DNA of 64,000 nt from Glandiceps talaboti (lineage: Eukaryota; Hemichordata; Enteropneusta; Spengelidae): positions 2,750,501 to 2,814,500 of the forward strand of contig NC_135566.1 in NCBI RefSeq assembly GCF_964340395.1. Reading direction: 5' to 3'. This document shows positions 11,199 through 23,646 of the stretch, in pieces. The position numbers and the translations under genes are program-made. The notes below the pieces were generated by a model. The model saw only the letters and a program-made list of their open reading frames with translations, ran no database searches and was not told the DNA's origin. Position 1 is the first letter of the stretch, and every line of letters begins with the position of its first letter.

Positions 11199-12149
11199 TT
11201 ATGGCAACTCGTACTTCAGAAATATACCTGCTTCTTCTAATCGACCCACAATTTCCTTGTCAAACATTTCGTTCTGAGCAACCTTGAAATGGTTCTTCCA
11301 ATCACCAACAATTCCCTTCCTGACAAATTGCTTGGCATCGCCGTCAAAGGCGCCCTTGTCCACTATAATACACTTATGAATGGATTCTCTCATACCTTCA
11401 ACAGAGCATGCCATCTTTATTCGTTGAATGTCTTGATCAGACAAATCCACTTGTAGGAAATTTCCACATTTTCGGATAGCGTTGCTCATATCTTCTTTCA
11501 TATCTTCATATGTCATGTGCAAAACGTTGTCTTCTATGCCAACTTCCTTCCACTGTGTGACATTATGTAGCCATGGACCAAAAACGGATTTTCCCTTTAT
11601 GAATTCCTCTACGGTTTTATTCCATTCCAGTGCCATTTTCCCGTAATTGAATTTCTGATAGTAATGGTACATTGAGACGCAAACGTCTTTTGGATTTCTT
11701 GCAGTATAAATTATCTTGACATTCTTGTCTCGAGCTTGCTTCCATGGAAACAAAGTGAAGGGTAAATGAGACCGGATCAAGCGAGGTGATTCGATGTGGA
11801 GTCGACCGGCTTGAAATTCAGTTGCTAGTTGTCCGTATGAGCCTGACACTAAGTCTGGGTTGGCTATTAACCAATTTAGGGAAAGAGCTTCTTGGCCAGT
11901 ATTGTTTCCCAAACTCATCAGACCAAAGTCTTGAATATTTTGTAATAAATACAACAACCATGTCGTACCTGACTTAGGATATCCAACAACCACCACGTCA
12001 TTTTCACGCCACGAGAACTGGCTGAGGACATCGCATTTCAATTTCTGTTCGTCAAAGAAGTATGGAAGGTAAACACCTTTATACAACAACAACTTAGCAG
12101 ATACTGTCATTTCTGCTTCTCTGTCTAGTCTGTTTTGTTGAAACGCCAT
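11199..12149 (-). CDS. Cytosolic sulfotransferase (SULT family), duplication copy 1
   Basis: A single uninterrupted 316-codon frame, the usual length for cytosolic SULTs (about 285-320). The enzyme transfers sulfate from PAPS to a hydroxyl or amine group of a small molecule; the substrate cannot be read from sequence. The 5'-phosphosulfate loop YPKSGTTW is at residues 57-64. The catalytic histidine is His128 in SHLPFTLFPW. The 3'-phosphate segment RNPKDVCVSMYHY is at 151-163. The C-terminal RKGIVGDWKNHF, a PAPS-binding and dimer-related signature, is at 277-288. There is no signal peptide or membrane segment. The ATG at 12149 opens MAFQQNRLDREAE and fits the family's short variable N-terminus. 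The gene has no introns, unlike typical vertebrate SULT genes, which may reflect retroposition or intron loss. It looks intact. Confidence 0.95.
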   Translation of the reverse strand: MAFQQNRLDREAEMTVSAKLLLYKGVYLPYFFDEQKLKCDVLSQFSWRENDVVVVGYPKSGTTWLLYLLQNIQDFGLMSLGNNTGQEALSLNWLIANPDLVSGSYGQLATEFQAGRLHIESPRLIRSHLPFTLFPWKQARDKNVKIIYTARNPKDVCVSMYHYYQKFNYGKMALEWNKTVEEFIKGKSVFGPWLHNVTQWKEVGIEDNVLHMTYEDMKEDMSNAIRKCGNFLQVDLSDQDIQRIKMACSVEGMRESIHKCIIVDKGAFDGDAKQFVRKGIVGDWKNHFKVAQNEMFDKEIVGRLEEAGIFLKYELP

Positions 12150-12215
12150 ATCTGATATGTTACGTACAGTTCGAAGAACTAGTTGTTAAAGAGTAGGTCA
12201 GGTACTGCACAATAT

Positions 12216-12599
12216 GGTGTTATACAGCACATGAGCTGTTGCCAGGTTTACCACTAGCGACCTCTAGTGGTGAACTTAGCAACAGTGCCAGTTCCTGTGG
12301 TATACATGAGAAAGGACAGTTTTAAGGTGAAAGTGTTCCCGATTAGGAAGGACATTCTCACATATCTAACGTTAGCATTGTACCCCGACATAGGCGTTAC
12401 CTCTCCAAGGACAGTCATCAGTAACGTTGGGCATCGCCAAACTTTCTATCGTCAGGTAACAGGAATCAATCAATCAATCAACCAACCAACTTCACCATGG
12501 TAATGTCAACAACCGTACTCTTACTGTCACTACTGAAAGATGCCAATAATTTGATATAACGGGAAAAAAACGTGACTTGTCAAGATAGAAACGAGTAAA
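12216..12599. other. Unduplicated spacer between the two sulfotransferase blocks
   Basis: 384 bp present once, between duplication copies 1 and 2. It contains the short inverted repeat ccactag/ctagtgg near 12252-12271 and a small (CAAT)/(CAAC) run near 12463-12489. I see no gene. Confidence 0.7.
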
Positions 12600-12731
12600 A
12601 CAAGTAAGAAACGTCTGTGGTTTATCCATAGACTTTGGAGAGACTCTTCACTGTGTATATAGTTTATCATAAAAGTCTCGCGATGAGTTTTGCTCCGCAA
12701 GTGAGTAGATATGAGCTCTTGCTGTAAATTA

Positions 12732-13135
12732 GCTGCAATAATTGTAGCGTTTTGCTACGATTTTGAGGGTTTTTTTCGTCTGTTTTGTAGACTTTTTAAG
12801 TTTTGATGTTTAACCCGCACCTAACAACCGTTTTGGACAGGGAAAAGGACAGATCGGAGCGTCGATTGTGTTGCGGGGGATTCGATTCCTAAGAAGTGTT
12901 GCCGCTAGGAAATGTCAGATTTTCCGTAGGTAGGTCGATATTTTGGCGAAAATAGGGGTTAACCGTCACCGGGTTGATACCTGCGATACCGACCCAAATC
13001 GCATCAGCTGATTGGACTCTCTGCACTAGGAATTGTACAACGTTTAGGTGCGGGTTAAACACCAACACTTAAAAAGTCGCCAAAACAGACGAAAAAACCC
13101 TCAAAATAGCAGCAAAACGCTACAATTATTGCAGC
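12732..13135. mobile_element. Foldback DNA element, 404 bp, second copy
   Basis: Near-identical to the element at 8179-8581, at the matching position in duplication copy 2, with TA at both flanks. It was therefore most likely copied with the block, not inserted independently. It differs at a few bases (for example caacgtttaggtgcggg instead of cagcgttagatgcggg). Confidence 0.88.
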
Positions 13136-15767
13136 TAGCTGTAAATACCAAATAGGCATAGACATTTGTGATATAATGAGATGTCATAAGTCACAGTCCC
13201 TCCATCACTGGGACTGTGCACAAGTTCAGAATGTATCACAGGGACTGTGTACAAGTTCAGAATGTAAGTTTATATCGATGATTGATCACACGGGGCCCGT
13301 TAATGTTAATAACAAACAAACAAACAAACAAACAAACAAACAAAATATATCAAAGCAATTAAACCTTGGGATTTTAACGAAAAGAAACAATCAATCAAGC
13401 AAACAACAAAACAAACAAACAGACAGACAGACAGACAGACAGATAAAAAAGCCAAATAAATAAACAAAAAAACAAGAACATAAGCACAACATTGACAACC
13501 ATAACAGATATGAACACTAACAAATCTATGCAACGAAAATTACAATAAATAATTTCTATAGAATGCTATGCTACTACATAAATCAGGCTCAACTACCACT
13601 GCATGTGGTACCTTCTACTGTCCGATATATTTGGGTTATGGCTTTCAAGTTTGGAAGGAAATCATGAACGAAATGTGTGCAGATATATAGATAGAGCTTG
13701 AAGATCAAAATGATGCTTAAAGTCATCAGATATTACCAAAATCATTAAAATCTATACCAAACGCTTTGCAGGATATTTACTCTAACTTTAATTTTGTTAT
13801 CATCATCAAATCATCAAGGGTTATACATTACAAGTATATGAAATTTGAAGCTTTAGTTCAAAAGACATTAATCATCTAATAAGTAAAAATCGTTAATTAT
13901 AGAAACTAACCAATGACGTAATAAAAATAGCTGCATCACTAATTTTATAGGATCGATACGCTTTATTACCATCAAATAATCAATGTATATACCAAATTAA
14001 TATATAAAATGTCAATCATGCATGGACTTGGTCAAGATATTATCTAATTACTAGGCAGGAACCAGTCCCTTGGGGGATTGTTTTGAGTCCCATAATCTAC
14101 AAATGTTTGCTATTCACTTTTAATATCCTCATTTTTTCTCAGTTTACAGTGTAATATACCAGAAGTCCCCCTAGTCTCTGGTCTGTAAGGTGACGCCATC
14201 ACACATCGCGGGTCGATCCCGATAAGAACATACGATGAGGGAGGAGCGACACGAAGTATCAGTCCCTCTGCACTCAATTACCCCGTGTTACACGTTACAC
14301 ACACGAACAGTCGGAGTAACATTTCCATTCTCCCTACTCGTCCTTAGCCTATATGCAGGACAGTCGCATATTGTACAATGGTATGTTCATGCTCAAGGGG
14401 TCATTCAAATCCAGTATTAAACACTGCGTCATACGCATTAAATTTGTTACTTTGGACAAACAAAACAGAGTTTGTTCCATTTTCGCTGATTTTCGATCAC
14501 AAGGATCTGTAATATTTCAGCTAATCGAAAATCACATATTTTTTTAAGATGTCGATGTATATATGTATTTGTTTCACCAAACACTTGAACTAAATGCAGT
14601 GGATCAGTATTAGGGATTGTTTTTTAATTTGTATTTCTTCACCAATGTGTTATATATAAAAACCAAGGTATTTTATTTCCTTAATATTCACAAAATGTTG
14701 ATGTGTTTGACAGGTGCACTCTTTACAGATAACATTACTTGTGTTACCGACTTGTCTTTGGTGGTGATCGAGCAAATTCAAGTTGTAACTTCAGACGCAC
14801 ACAGTCATGATCAATCTCAGAGGTACCAGAATCTCATGATACGTATTCAGTGGATAAACTCACAAGCACTCAAAATATTACTTTTGGTGAAGAAGATGTA
14901 TGCTTAAACCAACAATACGAGAGCTTTGGATTCGTTTTCCTTCACTTACAGCAGTTCAGACTAGATAGAAACAATTAGTTCCCCGTAGTATTCCTACTAT
15001 GACGCAGATCAGTCACCGTCATCCAGACGTGTTGCTCTCTTCCGCCCCGCAAGATCTCTCCCGTATCCGTTGGCCTTTTGCATACACCCTACATTCACAT
15101 TTTATTCAAATTCAAAGTCTCATTCCGTAATACAAATATGGTTAGTAAAAAACATGTTTACAGTAAACTTCAATTCTTTTCCTTATATAGGAAGTGTTTA
15201 TGAACTACAGTTAATTTAATTCAGAGATAAACAGTTTTAGAAATACCCTTTTCCACTATAGTTGAATTCATTAAAAGTTGTGATTTATCACTTGTAGTGA
15301 CACTTGCAACATTCACTTAATTACAAGTAATAACATGGCCTAACTCTATTACTATCTCATTAATCAATTCGACCTCACACGGTCGGGTAACCTAGATGCA
15401 ATTACTGTGTTTATAATACAGTTATATACCTTGTAACACCAGCAATCAGCAACATCAAATAATACAGGAAATCAAATAAACCGGAGCATCATACATAATA
15501 TGCAAATGATATGCAAATAAAAAAGTCAGAAATTATAATATTGTGATTAAAATGCAAAATTATACAACTGCGTCATAGGCATTTGTTACTTTGGACAAAC
15601 AAAACAGAGTTTGTTACATTTTCGCTGATTTTCGATCATAGGGATCTCTAATATTTCAGTTTACATGTTATGAAGATGCCGTAGAATGTGTATTTCTTTT
15701 GCCAAAACTCTCAAACTAAATGGAGTGAATCTGTACAAAGTTCACTGTCTACTAACAAGTAAAACAT

Positions 15768-16715
15768 TTATGGCAACTCGTACTTCAGAAATATACCTGC
15801 TTCTTCTAATCGACCCACAATTTCCTTGTCAAACATTTCGTTCTGAGCAACCTTGAAATGGTTCTTCCAATCACCAACAATTCCCTTCCTGACAAATTGC
15901 TTGGCATCGCCGTCAAAGGCGCCCTTGTCCACTATAATACACTTATGAATGGATTCTCTCATACCTTCAACAGAGCATGCCATCTTTATTCGTTGAATGT
16001 CTTGATCAGACAAATCCACTTGTAGGAAATTTCCACATTTTCGGATAGCGTTGCTCATATCTTCTTTCATATCTTCATATGTCATATGCAAAACGTTGTC
16101 TTCTATGCCAACTTCCTTCCACTGTGTGACATGATGTAGCCATGGACCAAAAACGGATTTTCCCTTTATGAATTCCTCTACGGTTTTATTCCATTCCAGT
16201 GCCATTTTCCCGTAATTGAATTTCTGATAGTAATGGTACATTGAGACGCAAACGTCTTTTGGATTTCTTGCAGTATAAATTATCTTGACATTCTTGTCTC
16301 GAGCTTGCTTCCATGGAAACAAAGTGAAGGGTAAATGAGACCGGATCAAGCGAGGTGATTCGATGTGGAGTCGACCGGCTTGAAATTCAGTTGCTAGTTG
16401 TCCGTATGAACCTGACACCAAGTCTGGGTTGACTATCAACCAATCTAGGAAAAGAGCTTCTTGGCCAGTATTGTTTCCCAAACTCATCAGACCAAAGTCT
16501 TGAATATTTTGTAATAAATACAACAACCATGTCGTACCTGACTTAGGATATCCAACAACCACCACGTCATTTTCACGCCACGAGAACTGGCTGAGGACAT
16601 CGCATTTCAATTTCTGTTCGTCAAAGAAGTATGGAAGGTAAACACCTTTATACAACAACTTAGCAGATAGTGTCATTTCCACTTCCTTGTTTAGTCTGTT
16701 TTGTTGAAACGCCAT
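15768..16715 (-). CDS. Cytosolic sulfotransferase (SULT family), duplication copy 2
   Basis: A 315-codon intronless frame, near-identical to the gene at 11199-12149. All PAPS-binding and catalytic motifs are kept (YPKSGTTW, SHLPFTLFPW, RNPKDVCVSMYHY, RKGIVGDWKNHF). It lacks one leucine codon near residue 20 (AKLLYKG instead of AKLLLYKG, a caa-repeat slip). Protein differences cluster in two patches: the N-terminus (LNKEVEMTLS versus LDREAEMTVS) and residues about 89-97 (LFLDWLIVNPD versus LSLNWLIANPD). There is also one Asn-to-His change (LHHVTQW). The second patch is near where SULTs bind acceptor substrate, so specificity could differ; that is inference. The start codon at 16715 is conserved with copy 1. 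Confidence 0.95.
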   Translation of the reverse strand: MAFQQNRLNKEVEMTLSAKLLYKGVYLPYFFDEQKLKCDVLSQFSWRENDVVVVGYPKSGTTWLLYLLQNIQDFGLMSLGNNTGQEALFLDWLIVNPDLVSGSYGQLATEFQAGRLHIESPRLIRSHLPFTLFPWKQARDKNVKIIYTARNPKDVCVSMYHYYQKFNYGKMALEWNKTVEEFIKGKSVFGPWLHHVTQWKEVGIEDNVLHMTYEDMKEDMSNAIRKCGNFLQVDLSDQDIQRIKMACSVEGMRESIHKCIIVDKGAFDGDAKQFVRKGIVGDWKNHFKVAQNEMFDKEIVGRLEEAGIFLKYELP

Positions 16716-16894
16716 ATCTGATATGTTACGTATAGTTCGAAGTACGAGTAGGTCAAGTATTGCACAGGGCTTTACTACACAAAAACATCAATTATTCAGT
16801 AACAAAGACCAATTATCTTCCCATGAGTCACTCTCTGAAATGAAACACACCGAAATGAATGTTAGATCATATATTGACAAATTAGTAACATCAA

Positions 16895-17932
16895 ATGTCT
16901 AACAAAACATTGTATGGTAAGGATGTACATGATTTGTTGACGTCCTCACTTTTCGATTACATGAAACATGACCTAGCATTGACCTCTGTACTTTCTAATA
17001 AGCTGTGGAAAATATTTCAAACACTATTTATCTGCAGTGGTTGTGACTATGTTTCGTACTTTCGTGGTTGTGGAAAGAAATCCTTTTTAGATACATATTT
17101 TAAGGATGCATCATTCATTACTAGCACAGATACTGAATACACTGTTGGAATGCTGTTGACGTTGACGACACATGTGAGGATTCTAAAGCGCAAGGTCTGC
17201 TGTCCTCCTACCGATTGGTTGACTATGTATATTATCGTAAACATTCAGCAGCTTTTCCAGTATTTGAAGGGCCAAACGAACATTTCAAATCATTCATCAG
17301 TGAATCAATATCTACAACCCTTGAGTTACATCATACTTGGCTTGATGATATTAGAAATAGAATATGGGACAGAATTGACAGCAAGGTTGGACTTTTACCA
17401 ACAAAGGAAGCCTTAAAATATCACTGGAATAGGTCATACTGGGTATCCTTGCTATGGGCCAATGCTGATAAAGAGGTAGTCAGATTACCACCAATCACTG
17501 AATATGGATGGAAAATTGAGGACGGCAAACTAGGCATCTTATGGGACACTCCTGAGAATTTTGACAGAATTATAAAAAATATGTTGAATTTTGGACTCAT
17601 GGATGTAAGTGTAAAAAATGTACAAACAAATGTAAATGTGTGAAATCAGGCAATGTTTGTGGACTAGGATGTAAGTGTTTATTGTGTGAGAACAAGCCAA
17701 ATCAGCAAAACATGTCAACTGTATCTTCAATTGAATATTTGGCAGCATTGCACGAGGCCGAAGAAGATGACGCCATTTATGAGCAAGATCTAAGTAGGGA
17801 CAGTGAGGAAGTGTTGATTGACGAGGACACAGAGTCTTTGATAACCTGGAGACAGCAGACTTTAAATATGTAGAAAACTTGGTAGAATATGAGTTGAACG
17901 GTGACCAAGACTGGAGTACTGATTTAGACTAA
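16895..17932 (+). pseudogene. Frameshifted relic of a CXC (tesmin/TSO1-like) domain protein
   Basis: Coding-like sequence continues across at least three frame changes. Segment 1, from the ATG at 16895 to about 17190, includes CSGCDYVSYFRGCGKKSF. Segment 2, about 17195-17600 in another frame, includes GLLSSYRLVDYVYYRKHSAA and TEYGWKIEDGKLGILWDTP. Segment 3, from 17601 in a third frame, gives the cysteine cluster CKCKKCTNKCKCVKSG, then CGLGCKCLLC, then an acidic tail. A final frame change near 17850 gives LVEYELNGDQDWSTDLD before TAA at 17930-17932. A GCD..S.F..GKK block upstream of a CXC-type cysteine cluster resembles multicopy proteins common in marine invertebrate genomes; that is recollection, not a search. 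The N-terminal part seems missing. It starts just beyond the second sulfotransferase block. Confidence 0.75.
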
Positions 17933-20900
17933 AATTTATTCAAAATTACTCTTTAGTTGTCTTAAATAACCAGACACGTTTCGACAGTTTATAGAAATGG
18001 ACTTTTGAACTTATTTACCTTTACAGTTTAACAAAGGTTAGTAGAAGGAGCAGTAATTTCAAGCTATTTTTCTTTTGGGGAAGAATAACAAATTCCTGCA
18101 CACTATAAATGTCAATTTCAAAACCTTTATTTCCAGAATATTTGAAAAAAGGTACATACCTGCAATATACCTAGCTTTTCTCGTTATTTATCAGGTCGTC
18201 AAATGTGGAAAATGGTAAATTCCACGCAAGATTTCCAACAACGTAGATTCTATGAAACAATGTCCACAGTGTGATCGCACGGTGCAGGAGGCATATAATT
18301 TCTAAGAAATTGTCCTAAATACCTACTTTCACCAAATCTACGGCCATTTCAATGGAAACCTGACTTAACTGTGAAAATCAGCCCGTGTTTCGCGTACGTG
18401 AACTTTTATCTTACGGGAGCTGCCATATTTGAAAATAATCACGTGACCTCTGCATGATGAACGCCCTCATTTTGAGTTTATTGTATTTTATCACAAATAT
18501 GACCACCATTTGCCATAAAGGTCAAGGTGTAGCACCTGCGCCAAACAGTGGACGTCTGACATTTATACCAGGTTTTACACTGATATGAGTATTTCTGAGA
18601 TATGGCTTTCTACAGACACACGCACGCATGCACGCTCGCTCGGAGATGACCATTGGCCATTCCTGCAGAGAGACATTTCCGGCTGCGCTCATTGGGGGCT
18701 AAAAGGAAACACGATAGGCATATATCCATATATTTCCTGATTTGCTGGATTTGCTGCCATCGACGACTCATCCCATCAACGTCCAATTATGTGCCCCGTT
18801 GTGCTGATTACTTTCAAAGATGACAACATTCGATTCTGTAACACTTCAATATCGCCTAAATTGCGTATATTTATATTTGCTTCTAAAACTGTGTCAATAT
18901 TTTTATGTCAAAGCGCCTTTCAACCTCTTCGAAATTAATTTCGGTGTAAAGGCAATTGTATTTGAAAAGAGAGTATAATCACGACAAGGGAAAGTCTATG
19001 ATTGGTCAATTTGTTGCTGAATAAGTAACTGTTTGAAGGCGTACTAACATCTGTCGAAGAAATGAGTTCAAGGGATACAATATATGTAGTTGAAATCGAT
19101 TTGCAATGTAACCTGCACGATAAGGAAAAATGAATGATTTGAAACATGTCGAATGTGAAAGAATTCTGATAACAATGGCACAGGTTGTGCAGAGACAAAA
19201 CGCAAAACTATGTAAGATACCAAATGTGCATAACATAGATTCTCACAGCTTGACAAGCATATACATTTACGGACCGTGATCAATACGAAAGAAAGATTTT
19301 GTAAATGTTCAAGACAATCAATGTGGAAATACACAGATGAGAAACACGTAAATGAAAGTTGCCAGATATCTGGAAATTTAAATTGTGCCCAAACAATGCA
19401 CTTTAATCTCAAATATGCAAACACTTCTACTTGTGGCTCTACATGCATTCAGTAATGGAGTTGAGTGGTAAATTTGGTATTTTCCATTAAAATACCATTT
19501 TATTCCCTGGATCAGTGCCATAACTACTTCATCTATATAATAGAAGAGCGCTATAAGGACGCTTTCGGTAATTATGAGTGGGGAGGGTATGGGAAGAGCC
19601 ACATTTTACAGACCCGTCCCTTTGGGAGTGTGCCTAGGCAATATACTAAACTGGAACAACAAGCGGTAAAAGGTAGTTTTTTTTATAGATAATGTACAGG
19701 GCAACCCTGGAACTTCTGCTACCTTCCATGGCATAGGTGATTACCAAGTGAGTGAGTGAGTGAGTGAGTGAGTGAGTGAGTGAGTGAGTGAGTGAGTGAG
19801 TGAGCTCTTTATTCAACCGACAGTCACACTGTTGATAACATTTGTTATAAACAAATTACCCGTCAGTCCAAATTGTCAGCAATGGACCGTGATAAAGAGG
19901 AATTTGAAGTAGCAATGTCGCCACGTCGTCGTCGCCACACATCAACGTCGGCGACTTAACAATTTACATACAAGACAACATTTTAAATTTGACAGCTTAA
20001 AAGTGTTTCAAGTGAGCGCTAAGCTCACTCTCATTTGAAAGTAAATAGAAAATACAGCTAAAGGGTCACTGTTTTTCTTAACTTCAAAAAAAGAGAAAAG
20101 AATATGTATTTTAAAATCTTTAATTTGAATTAAGAATCACAAAAACCTGTCTATTTTCTGATTTACATATAGACATTGTATGATTCATCACATTTAATTG
20201 TTGCTGTATGCGTTCTCTTTGATGCCATGGCATTCCAATCGCATTTCTCTCATGCCACCAGCACTAATTTACAGTGTATATTTCAAAACGTTTCTTCTAT
20301 ATACTTGTTCTTGACAAAAAGTAAAAAAATAGGCACAGTTACCCCCCCCCCCCCATACAATTCAAAGCCTTATATATCAACATCCAAATCCAAACTACAT
20401 GTCTATGCTTACATTCTAAAATGTAACTTGTGGTTCTACGTGTGGTCCCAATTGCGATCAATATTCTTTTTGTGAGTTTAAATATTTCAACCAGACATCA
20501 TGAACATGATCACGTTCGCAGTCCAATAAATGGGGTATAATTTAATCTTGGTCTGTTTAAAAAAAAAAAAAAACTTGATGATGTCTCATTTTGAGACCAT
20601 AGCGTCTACCAGAACGGCGTGAATTCGTGTCTGGTGGAAACCAATACACGGGTTATTATGACGTCACACCAATGACTGAACAGTGTGCAGTGTAAACGTT
20701 TACTATAGAGACCACATTCTATTGTGTTACTATAACTTTGAATAGGCATGCCCCTATAAAAATCTAGCACATACAGTCAAAAGCAGTGACCTCTACGTAT
20801 TGGTTAATGTGACCCTTTAGATATCCACAGTAGGATAGATTTGGTGCACCGTCTACCAACTACATGTATACTGGTTTGACGTCTATACTTGAAGTGTCAA

Positions 20901-23643
20901 CTGCAATGTGACCATTCCTGCTATATTCTGCTTTGGTTTGGGAAGGTTGAGTATTGAGGACCAACTGTGTGTAGTAGTAGCAGTAACATACCAACTAGGT
21001 TGCAACTCGGAAGCGTGGGAAAGCAAGGAACAAGTGTCTATATGCAGAAAAAAATACCCGTGAACGGTAAGTAGAAAAGGTACTTGTAACACAAACTGTA
21101 TAGAGATTACTGAGTTTGATTACAATACTGTGGGATACCTACGAAAAGTTAACGAAAACTTTATCCATACGCAGGAATAGAAAATCTAGTCAAATTAACA
21201 GTGCCATTAATTGAACATCAACAGGTGGCATAAAGTTACTTGTATGTGTATCACGACAAAAAAGTAATTTGAAAGAACATTATAAATCTCGATCTATTAA
21301 ATACTATCCTTAATGCGTGTGCTGAGTTTAACCCCCCCCCCCCTCCCTCCGAAAGTCTCTGAGTTGGTCAAAAGATTGGAATTCCTGTCCAAAGTGTGTG
21401 AAATTTAAAATAAAACAAATCGAAAATGTACATTGTTAACAGTGTGTTGGTATCTCCTTGATGTTGACACTCTCAATAGATGACAGATGCACGTAATTGC
21501 ACTTGTTTTGCTAGGCTTTGTAAGATGGTATTCATCATGTAAGTGAGTTTAGACAATTACTCGACTTTAGTTATATAATGGTGTAGTCCACTTTCCACAG
21601 TCCTGCATGCTACATGTCGCAGTAAGTAAAAGTCGTGGATTTAGTTTCATGCCCCAACCATGTTTCTAACAAAAACCTTTGTTGTGGTGACATATCATCT
21701 CCTGCCTGTTGAAACTCTGTCTATTTTTTGGCTTAATCGGTCAACGTAATGGATATTTTTCATATCCAGTTTTACTTCGCTAATTAAAAAAAAGAAAGCG
21801 AAGATGTGACATACTGGTTAATTGTCTTTTGTTTGTGTCGCGATACCATTAAATCGATAACGGAGTTCTCATTAAAGAGCGTGGCGCAATGACAATAGCT
21901 TTACAAGTCTGACGGCTGACATAAAGATTTCGCAACTTGTTCTAACAGCTCCAACGATCCTATCCGCCCAAGGCTTGTCGTTTTTTAGCTAAATTGTGTA
22001 CACACAACCATGTTGACTGTTTTTGTTATTTTTGTTTTGATGGATCTTATTCTTTTGAAAGTAGGCTCTTTAGGTGTTACAGGTATCGCCTATAGCATTT
22101 CAGTCACAGCACTCTGACGGTATAGAAAACCATCGAGCGTAAAATTGTTGAGATTGCAGTACATGCGATTAACGTCTAGGGAAATGTTACCGCCATTCTC
22201 AAACTCACGTCGACCGTACACAGTTTCCACCTTAAAACATTTAGACACTTCTTTTAAGGTATTGTACAACGGTGGGCTGATTGTCTACTTTCTTTAGTAT
22301 TTAACACCAACCGAAAACTTGTATTTTATCACGTGAGAAAACAATAATCGTTCGTATGCTTTACACTTTGACAAAATACAAACAGCCGATTTTATTCAGG
22401 TTAGAACTTTATGTTCCACGTTCGATCTGATCAAATCAATATCAGATACAAAGTTTTGTATACATTTACCCGAATGTAACATCTGTGATCAAATAATAGA
22501 ATGCTCCCAATAAAAAAACCCATCAGAATTCAAAGAAAACTTCTAAAAGTTATACATGTGTATATTATCAATGCATTCCAATAGACTCAGTCTATAGTGT
22601 ATATTACGATCAATTTACGCCATCTCTTTTATCTTACGATAATTAAACATTGGAAATTTAGAATGTAAGAAATACAAAATAGGCTTAATATTTTGTTCCA
22701 TGGGATCGCAATTTTCTATTATTTCATTTTTATTATTTCAATTTGTAAGATGAACATACTACAAGCGTATGGCGTACAAAATATGCATAGTTTTAATATG
22801 CAAGTAGTGACGTCACTCATGATCCGTGACAACAATATGATGTAGAGGAGAAAGTTTTTGTTTATATTAATTCAGTTAATAATACGCAATTAATATCATG
22901 TTGCGTTTAACAGTAAAAGTACTTTTATCTAAGCATCATATCAAGTAAAACGACATCAACTTGCCAAATGATTAACTTTGCTGGTGAAGAAGCTGGAGTT
23001 TTATTATACCGTATACAAGGTACTCGACTAGTAATACATTGACCGACACCAACTGTCGGAATGCTTTATATGCGAGAGATCTGGTAATTATGCTCAATTG
23101 AAATGTTCATTTGAACGACTGACAATTGTAGACGTGTTCTATCACTACACTAGTCATTTGACCTATCATTATTCACCAGATTTGTATACACTGTGTATTG
23201 TGTTCACGGTTCACCCTCCGATATGGAAACCCACGGTGTCTAGTAGTGTCATCTTAAGCTTGTTGTACCACTTGGCATGCTGACGATATCGCTATAAAAA
23301 GTCCTGTAACCCCTGTTTGGCAATTTGAGTGTTCTGTTTATTGAGGGTGTATGAAGTCAGGAGATATTCCTTGTATTATAACCATGCTCATTCTACCATA
23401 TTCCTCAATATTTTTTACATAATTATATACAAATTATTTCTGATGTAATATCGTTTCTCTCAAAAAAGACGTCATTAAGAGTTATTTGCATATCACTTCA
23501 CATTTTAGTTTAATTCTAACAGTAGCTGACAAGGTAGGATAATGTAATTTTTTTAAACGAATTTTAGGGAGTCAAAATATAGTGGACCCTTTAAGCTACA
23601 GGTGAATAGTTCATTTAGTATATTTGTGTCGACTATATTTCAG
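17933..23643. other. Gene-free stretch (5.7 kb)
   Basis: No exon with coding character and good splice sites was found on either strand. It holds a (GAGT)n array (19747-19803), C runs at 20342-20354 and 21332-21343, and an A run near 20559-20573. A non-coding first exon of the downstream solenoid gene may lie here, because the first coding exon at 23644 begins with a splice acceptor. Confidence 0.6.
19747..19803. repeat. (GAGT)n microsatellite
   Basis: About 14 perfect GAGT units. Confidence 0.97.
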
Positions 23644-23646
23644 ATT

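Larger units (their letters stand above)
8047..12215. repeat. Tandem segmental duplication, copy 1 (about 4.17 kb)
   Basis: This block is repeated at 12600-16768 with an offset of 4553-4568 bp and roughly 1-2% divergence by eye. It includes the 0.4 kb foldback element, a (CAAA)n/(CAGA)n tract near 8755-8882, about 2 kb of non-coding DNA, and the sulfotransferase gene. The left junction is acaa|gtaagaaacg. The right match fades after gcaca at 12215. The two copies are separated by 384 bp of unduplicated DNA (12216-12599). Small ORFs such as the one at 9674-9859 recur in copy 2 only because the DNA was duplicated. Confidence 0.95.
12600..16768. repeat. Tandem segmental duplication, copy 2 (about 4.17 kb)
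   Basis: Second copy of 8047-12215 in the same orientation, with the same order of foldback element, simple repeats and sulfotransferase gene. Small indels distinguish it, for example an extra tat near 13272 and catacaccc near 15079. The homology ends in tattgcaca at about 16768. Confidence 0.95.
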
